Origin: Lentinus brumalis | Lineage: Eukaryota > Basidiomycota > Agaricomycetes > Polyporales > Polyporaceae | Reading direction: 5' to 3' | Assembly: GCA_001792895.1 (NCBI GenBank) | Contig: MARA01000040.1 | Span: forward strand, 186,001-250,000 | DNA: 64,000 nt | Shown: in pieces, positions 58,385 through 64,000 of the stretch | Position numbering within the stretch: position 1 is the stretch's first letter | Layout: each line of letters begins with the position of its first letter | Made by a program: the position numbers and the translations under genes | Notes under the pieces: model-generated | What the model was told of the DNA's origin: nothing | Seen by the model: only the letters and a program-made list of their open reading frames with translations | The model's database searches: none

Positions 58385-58932
58385 GGGATTGTACCACGTC
58401 GAGCCCGTCCAACCGACGTGCTTTCCCCGTTCCCGTCTTGCGCTGTGATGCAGTTGTTGCCTTCAAGTATGAATACTATCATATCCACCATAGCCTTCCC
58501 GGCCGAGTGCGGTCCAGGGAGATTCTACGTGAGGTGAGTGCAAGATCTGGGGATGAGCGAGTGTCTGTGGTTAATCGCCGTCTATTCAGTGAACAGTCGA
58601 ACGGAGCTCGTGAGCAGGCGTGATCGTCTCGGGTGGACCGTGTTCACCTCGCTCCCGCATACAGCTGGCGATGCGCTCGTCACGATCCCAGTTTACTGAG
58701 TTGCGACGCCCATGACTCACCGGCAACTCCGACGTCTACATCCAGACGACTTCTATGTCCGATGTCCATCGGTTCCCTGCATTCGAACTATGACTTTGAA
58801 TGCGTGCGGTCGCTGGTCCGTCCGTTTGGCTCGGTCATCGCAGTGCCAGTCAAGCGCATAAGTACTTCGGCAGTCAACGCAGTCCTTCATTCCTTCCCCT
58901 CAACACTACTTACACATCGCCACACAAGCACA
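58385..58932. other. Intergenic; right arm ends here
   Basis: Mirror similarity to 7310-7560 runs to about 58,640. The remainder is the promoter of the next reductase. No further feature. Confidence 0.4.
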
Positions 58933-60184
58933 ATGGCCCCTACCACTCAGAAGATCCTCGGCTCCCCCGCACCCGCCGCGCCATGGAAGATCTACGACGA
59001 TTGGCCGGTGTCCGCGCCCGGCCCCAAAGACGTGCTCATCAAGGTGATCGCTGCGGCGCTCAACCCGGCAGACGTGGGCATCCAGTCCGCGACGACGCAA
59101 CTGCCAATGGTTCAAGTGTATCCCTTCATCGGCGGCCTCGATGGCGCGGGCGTCGTCGAAGAGGTCGGCGCGGAGGTCACCAGCTTCGCGAAGGGCGACA
59201 AGGTGTTGTTTCCTGGCGGGTTCGAGCAGAGCCGGGCGACGTTCAAGCAGTACACCGTTGCTCCCGCGTCCAACGTCGCGAAGGTGCATACCGTGTATTC
59301 GTTGGCTGGCGCCGCTGCTCATCCTCGTTAGCAGATCCCGGAGAACCTCTCGTTCGAGCAGGCTGCGTCTGTCCCGCTGTGCCTCGCGACCGTCGCCGCT
59401 GGTATCTGGGCACACGAGCCCGGCGCGAAGTCCCTCAAGGTCCCCGCACCCTGGGAAGAGGGCGGCCTGACCAAGTTCAAGGGCAAGGCGGCATTCATCT
59501 CTGGCGGCTCGTCGTCTGTCGGGCAGTACGGTACGCTCAGCTGTCTCGCATCCTGGTGATCCGCTTGATCACTGACTTCGACTGGCAGCAATCCAGCTTG
59601 CGAAGCTACAAGGCTTCTCGCCCATCATCACGACGTCCTCGTTGAAGCACACGGAGTACCTAAAGTCCCTCGGGGCGACACACGTGCTCGACCGCTCCCT
59701 GCCGCCCGCAGACATCCTCGCGCAGCTGCCTAAGCTCACCGCGGGGCAGCCGATCGTGTACGCATACGACGCGATCTCCGCGGCGGAGACGCAGTGTCTC
59801 GCGTACGATGCACTCGCCTCCGGGGGCGGGCTCGTCGTCACGAAACCGCGCTCGGTGGTCCTCGCGGAGAGGGAGGAGCGCGACGGCGGGTCGAAGAAAG
59901 TCGCAGGGCCGTATGCGAGCCTGCAGTGGCCCGGGAACGTGAAGTTGGGGAGGAGCTGTATGCGCGGCTGACGGAGTGGCTCGAGAAGGGGATCGTCGTG
60001 GTGCGTGATCATTGTTGATGTCTGCCGCTGCGCGTCGACGCTGATTTCCGTGTTGTGGGTGCAGCCGAACAGGATCGAGGTCCTCCCGAACGGCCTGGCT
60101 GGGATTCCGGAAGGACTGGAGCGCATGAAGAACAACCAGGTCAGCGGGGTCAAGCTTATCGCTCGTCCGCAGGAGACTGCTTGA
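58933..60184 (+). CDS. MDR reductase copy 2 of the tandem cluster
   Basis: It starts MAPTTQKILGSPAPAAPWKI; GPKDVLIKVIAAALNPADVG replaces the LDWK signature of its neighbours with ADVG. Rossmann part: GGSSSVGQY, then AIQLAKLQGFSPIITTSSLK and GATHVLDRSLPPADILAQLP. It ends PNRIEVLPNGLAGIPEGLER to RPQETA at 60184. One base is missing in the G-run 59947-59950; with it the frame would continue GEELYARLTEWLEKGIVV. Exons 1 and 2 of the other copies are fused here (no intron after KGDK). More similar to copy 4 than to copy 1. Confidence 0.75.
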
Positions 60185-60814
60185 CGGTGGATAGTGCAAT
60201 GAGCGCGGCACTGACCGTGTCTTGGGTGCTAGTGTACAAGTACACGACGTGAGCTCGACCGAATGCCAACATACCTCTGCTATTGTCTCGGCTCCGAAGT
60301 GTGCCGCTATTCCCAAGCGGGCCTCCGGATACACACCATGGTGTGGCGACACCTCCACATTCATCATGTTGGCAATAGTAAGCGTTGATGTCCGCCCTCC
60401 GGGATATATGCTCATGTGGAACTGAACAGGGACAATGTTGGTTTCCGTCAGGATGTTTGGTCGAGTCCCGTCTAGGGACTGCGCTTCTAGATATATTCGT
60501 CAGCGAGCTGTACTATGTGCCAGGCTTGGCCTCCATGCCCGAAGCTGTACGCCGAACCATTACTCATGAGGGACCCGCCATCACTTCCTTCCAGCTTGAC
60601 ATTCTCAAGCGACGAATCAAGCATGCCATCTATGGCTTGCGAACGAGCGAGCTGCAAGTGAGAGCCACTCCAACCCCATTACATTCTGGAATTGGCGACA
60701 TTTTGCTGACTGCCTCGCACAATATGGCGACATGTGGGAGGTAGGGGTGCCCTGATCATATAACTGCAGCAACACGATCTCGCCATCATGTCTCTTTAGC
60801 CATCTACCAGCCCA
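60185..60814. other. Intergenic spacer of the reductase cluster
   Basis: A stretch around 60640-60690 (CAAGTGAGAGCCACTCCAAC) recurs upstream of copy 4 near 62547-62575, so the duplicated unit includes promoter sequence. Confidence 0.5.
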
Positions 60815-62181
60815 ATGTCCGCAACGCAGAAAGCCCTCTACCTCACAGCACGCGCAGGCCAGTGGGTCGTGGGTGAGGCACACATCCCGCGCCCAGGTCC
60901 CAAGGACGTCCTCGTGAAGGTCATATCGGCCGGGCTGAACCCGCTCGACTGGAAGCTCGTCGATTCGCAGTTCTCGGCCTTCATCAAGTCGTATCCATTC
61001 ATCTCCGGCACGGACGGCGCAGGGATTGTCGAGGAAGTCGGCGCGGACGTCACCACCCTCGTCAAAGGCGACAAGATGTACGTATGCATGCGCCCGGATT
61101 GTGGCAGGCACAGGGACAAGGCGGGACTTTGTCTGACTGACTGTATGTCTATGGACGCACAGCCTCTTTCAGGGCTTCTTCGTCAACGAGTCCGCAACCT
61201 TTCAGCAGTACTGTCTGGTTCCGGCTGCGCTTACTGCGAAGGTGTGTTCGCGTTCCTCGCCCTTCTGGAGCTGATCATCAATGTCATGTTTCATGTACGA
61301 TTACGTAGATTCCGGACAACACCTCATTCGACGAGGCGGCCTCCGTTCCGCTAGGCCTGGCCACCGTCGTGCTCGCGCTCTACAACCAAGATCCGAACAC
61401 CGACAAGACTGCTTCGGACCTGCGCCTCCCAGACGCCCCCGATCCCTGCGCTTCACCCCTCCTTGGGCCGAAGGTGGTACATCCGAGTTCTCAGGGAAGC
61501 CCGCCTTCATCATCGGCGGCGCGTCCTCCGTCGGACAATATGGTACGTATTCCAATCTCAGACGTGAACACTTACTCTTGCTGACCCTTGCCTGACAGCC
61601 ATACAGATTGCCAAGCTCGCCAACTTCTCGCCCATAATCACCACCGCCTCGCCCCGCAACGTCTCCCTCATCACCTCCCTCGGTGCGACGCACATCCTCG
61701 ACCGCACCCTCCCGACATCCGCCATCCTCGCAGAGCTCCCCAAGCTCACGGCGGGCAAACCGCTCGAGTTCGTCTTCGACGCGATCGCCTCAGCCGACAC
61801 CCAGGCGCTCGCGTACCAAGCCGCGGCTCCGGGCGGGTCCGTGGTAGTCGTCCTCCCTGAGGACATCCCTGCCGCGCTCAAGAGACCCGAGGACAGGAAG
61901 AGGGTGTCGGGCGTGGCTGGGAACGTGCACTTCCCGCGGAACAGGAAGTGTGGCGAGGAGCTGTACGCGCATCTCACGGGGTGGCTCGAGAAGGGCGTCA
62001 TCAAGGTCGGTCTGTCGCTTCTTGGATGCTCAGAGAGTCCGTCGTGTTAACTTCTGCGTAGCCGAACAAAGTGGAGGTGCTGCCCGACGGTCTCGCTGGG
62101 ATCCCCGACGGCCTCGCGAGACTTGAAGCGGGCAAGGTCAGCGGGACCAAGCTCATCGCCCGTCCTCAGGAGACCCCTTGA
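60815..62181 (+). CDS. MDR reductase copy 3 of the tandem cluster
   Basis: It opens MSATQKALYLTARAGQWVVG, with GPKDVLVKVISAGLNPLDWK; the second exon is FQGFFVNESATFQQYCLVPA; then IPDNTSFDEAASVPLGLATV, GGASSVGQY, AIQIAKLANFSPIITTASPR and GATHILDRTLPTSAILAELP. The last exon is PNKVEVLPDGLAGIPDGLAR to RPQETP at 62181. One base is missing in the C-run 61436-61440, in a variable loop; with it the frame would run into SLRFTPPWAEGGTSEFSGKP. Divergence from its neighbours in the loop suggests a different substrate range. Confidence 0.75.
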
Positions 62182-62634
62182 GCTTGCTAACACCTCAATA
62201 TACGGTGGGGTGGCGCGACGATTGCAGCGCAAACCACAGTCCGGTTGTACTACTTACATATCATAAAGGCAACTTCTACAGGTCTATCTTCCAAATCCAT
62301 TGTCCACAGCGAGTCAGTGAGAATGCAGAGAACATTTGCGCAGACTTGCGTGTGCATGCGCATTCCCTATACGAACCCGTAACAAGTGTTGTGGTTCCAG
62401 GCGCGTTAGGAGATACATATGACTAACCTGGTAGCCGTTCCGAATTTCATTTGTCAGCGATCCGCGATATCTGCTATGTCCGATGTTGGACAGGCCCGCC
62501 ACGACCCTCGTGCTCGTTAACCATGTCGTACATGGTTCGGAATCTAGCGGGCTGCAGGTGAGAGCCACCCCAACTCCGATGCATCTATATCCTGACTCAC
62601 CGCTCCGAAGGCTGGGCAGTTGTACGCGATCGAG
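62182..62634. other. Intergenic spacer of the reductase cluster
   Basis: It contains the repeated promoter stretch shared with 60640-60690. No ORF is supported. Confidence 0.4.
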
Positions 62635-62641
62635 TATAAAA
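62635..62641 (+). promoter_or_regulatory. TATA box of reductase copy 4
   Basis: TATAAAA is 75 bases before the ATG at 62710. Confidence 0.5.
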
Positions 62642-62709
62642 CCAGTCCTAGTTCTTGTTTCTCCATCACAGTCTCTAAGGACGACACAAGCTCACTGCAC
62701 ACAAGTTCC

Positions 62710-64000
62710 ATGGCTCCCACCACTCAGAAAGCGCTTGGCCTACTCGCGGAGGGCGAGCAATACAAACTCATCAATGACTGGCCCGTACCAACCCCAGGCC
62801 CAAACGACGTTCTCGTGAAGGTCTTCTCCGCCGCCCTGAATCCCGGCGACTGGAAGATCCGGGACTATGGAGTGGCCGTGATCGGCGGCACGTACCCATA
62901 CATCGGAGGGCTTGACGGCGCCGGTGTCGTCGAGGATGTCGGGTCGCAGGTCAAGAACCTCATCAAGGGTGACAGAGTGTGAGCAAGACCACGCCTTCGT
63001 CTGCTGGCTGGCTCGGCTGATGTCGGTGGTTCGTACGCGTCCTCAGTCTCTTCTCGTTCGGAAGCACCAAGCCGGAGAGGGCGACATTTCAGCAGTATAG
63101 CGTCCAGCCCGCGGAAAACGTTAGCAAGGTGCGCTTTCCATTACCCTGGGCGAGAGGCGCCATCCTGAACGCCTCTGCTCTAGATTCCGGATAACATCAC
63201 GTTCGATGCGGCAGCGTCCGTCCCAGTGTGCCTTGCGACCGTTGTGACCGGTATCTGGTCGCATGGACCGGGTGCCCGCTCCGTTGGCTTCCCTGCGCCT
63301 TGGGAGGAGGGTGGCTTGACGAAATTCAAAGGACAAGCTGCGCTCATCGTCGGCGGGTCGTCCTCTATCGGACAGTACGGTACGCCGTCCCGACCTCGCA
63401 GCAGAGAATGTGTCGGGATACTTACCTGTGTTTACCATGCAGCCATCCAGCTCGCCAAACTCCAAGGCTTCTCACCGATCATCGCGACGTCGTCTCTGAA
63501 GCACGCCGAATACCTTAAGTCGCTGGGGGCTACACACGTTGTCGACCGCTCTCTTTCCCCGGAGGCTATCGCGACGGAGCTTCAGAAGCTCACGGCCGGA
63601 CAGCCTATCACCTACGCGTACGACGCGATTGCGGACGAGACGACGCAGCACATGGCATACGATGCCGTCGCACCGGGGGCGCCCTGGTCCTCTCGAACTA
63701 CCCCGGACAGTGGATACTGGCAGAGAAGGTGAAGCGCGATGGCGGAGTGAAGAAGCTGGCGTATCCGTTCGCGGATCTGCAGATCCCCGAGAACAAGCAG
63801 CTCGGGGTGGAGCTATATGAAAGGCTGGAGGAGTGGCTGAGGTCTGGCATCGTTGTGGTGAGTAAGGTCCTCTCGCGGGTTCAATGACGGAGGCTGATCG
63901 CAGTGGGTCGACAGCCGAATAGGGTTGAGCTGCTGCCGGGAGGCTTGAACGGCATTACGGCCGGGCTCGAACGCCTGAAGGCCAACCAGGTCAGCGGTGT
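62710..64000 (+). CDS. MDR reductase copy 4, truncated by the window edge
   Basis: It starts MAPTTQKALGLLAEGEQYKL; GPNDVLVKVFSAALNPGDWK; then LFSFGSTKPERATFQQYSVQ, IPDNITFDAAASVPVCLATV, GGSSSIGQY, AIQLAKLQGFSPIIATSSLK and GATHVVDRSLSPEAIATELQ. The last visible exon is PNRVELLPGGLNGITAGLER, cut at 64000. One base is missing in the G-run 63675-63679; with it the frame would run ALVLSNYPGQWILAEKVKRD. All introns sit at the positions used by the other copies. The gene is complete but for roughly ten residues beyond the edge. Confidence 0.75.

Larger units (their letters stand above)
50030..58640. repeat. Right arm of a large inverted duplication
   Basis: It mirrors 7310-15620 in gene order and in many non-coding stretches. 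Differences from the left arm are a complete LRR gene at 52.0-53.9 kb where the left has a relic and another gene, and a MITE at 56156-56623 absent from the left. Outer similarity ends near 58,640, after the motif around GGTTAATCGCCGTC and GTCTCGGGTG. Edges are approximate. Confidence 0.8.

Noticed and set aside
57463..58491. 342-residue antisense open frame over reductase copy 1
   Set aside because: It is the shadow of a GC-rich coding gene; composition is Arg/Ser/Pro-rich without domain, and the sense frame matches the reductase family exon by exon.
1..64000. CRISPR arrays, bacterial operons, ribosome-binding sites
   Set aside because: The DNA is eukaryotic; no regularly spaced repeats and no prokaryotic gene organisation.
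1..64000. tRNA or rRNA genes
   Set aside because: I found no stretch with convincing tRNA A/B-box spacing or rRNA sequence by eye; a tRNAscan or covariance search would settle it.

Overview
The window is nuclear DNA from a filamentous basidiomycete, most likely an agaricomycete. Evidence: genes are split by many 40-65 nt GT-AG introns, intergenic gaps are short, and the window carries families typical of that group (CxC5/CxC6 cysteine-cluster proteins of KDZ transposons, alpha-kinase-like proteins, an SRPK-type kinase, F-box/LRR proteins, a HeLo-like plus kinase-like protein). Housekeeping anchors are a mitochondrial ABC transporter of the Atm1 type and ribosomal protein eS10.

Layout: 0-7.1 kb holds a 5'-truncated 2OG-Fe(II) oxygenase, a small unknown gene, an F-box/LRR gene and a HeLo/kinase-like gene. 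From about 7.3 to 15.6 kb lies the left arm of an old, diverged inverted duplication, whose right arm is at about 50.0-58.6 kb. Mirror-image pairs are an MDR enoyl-reductase-like gene, a secreted ricin-B-like beta-trefoil gene, a decayed gene, and a small gene with two KDY..AFGAL motifs. Between the arms are ATM1, an SRPK kinase, an LRR gene, eS10, a small membrane protein and a 7TM receptor. From 56.9 kb to the window end the right-arm reductase is followed by three further direct copies (the last truncated), so this side is a tandem reductase cluster.

The most striking content is a DNA transposon of about 8.98 kb present twice in the same orientation (26,576-35,551 and 38,814-47,790). The copies differ by one substitution and one homopolymer length among the differences I could see. 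Each has imperfect terminal inverted repeats of about 45 bp and its own perfect 8-bp target-site duplication (GACTCCGG and CGGGCGCT). They are therefore two recent independent insertions, not a tandem duplication. The element carries an intact 696-residue CxC5/CxC6 KDZ-type protein with candidate D/D/E residues, and on the other strand a multi-exon alpha-kinase-like gene with a cysteine-rich front part. A further 2.2 kb has no recognisable gene. A separate 468-bp MITE with TA duplications sits in the right arm only; the left arm preserves the apparent empty site.

A technical warning: at eight places a gene is broken by what looks like one missing base in a run of G or C, and adding the base restores the family reading frame. 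This pattern fits homopolymer errors in the assembly better than many independent pseudogenes, so frameshifted genes here should be read with that in mind.
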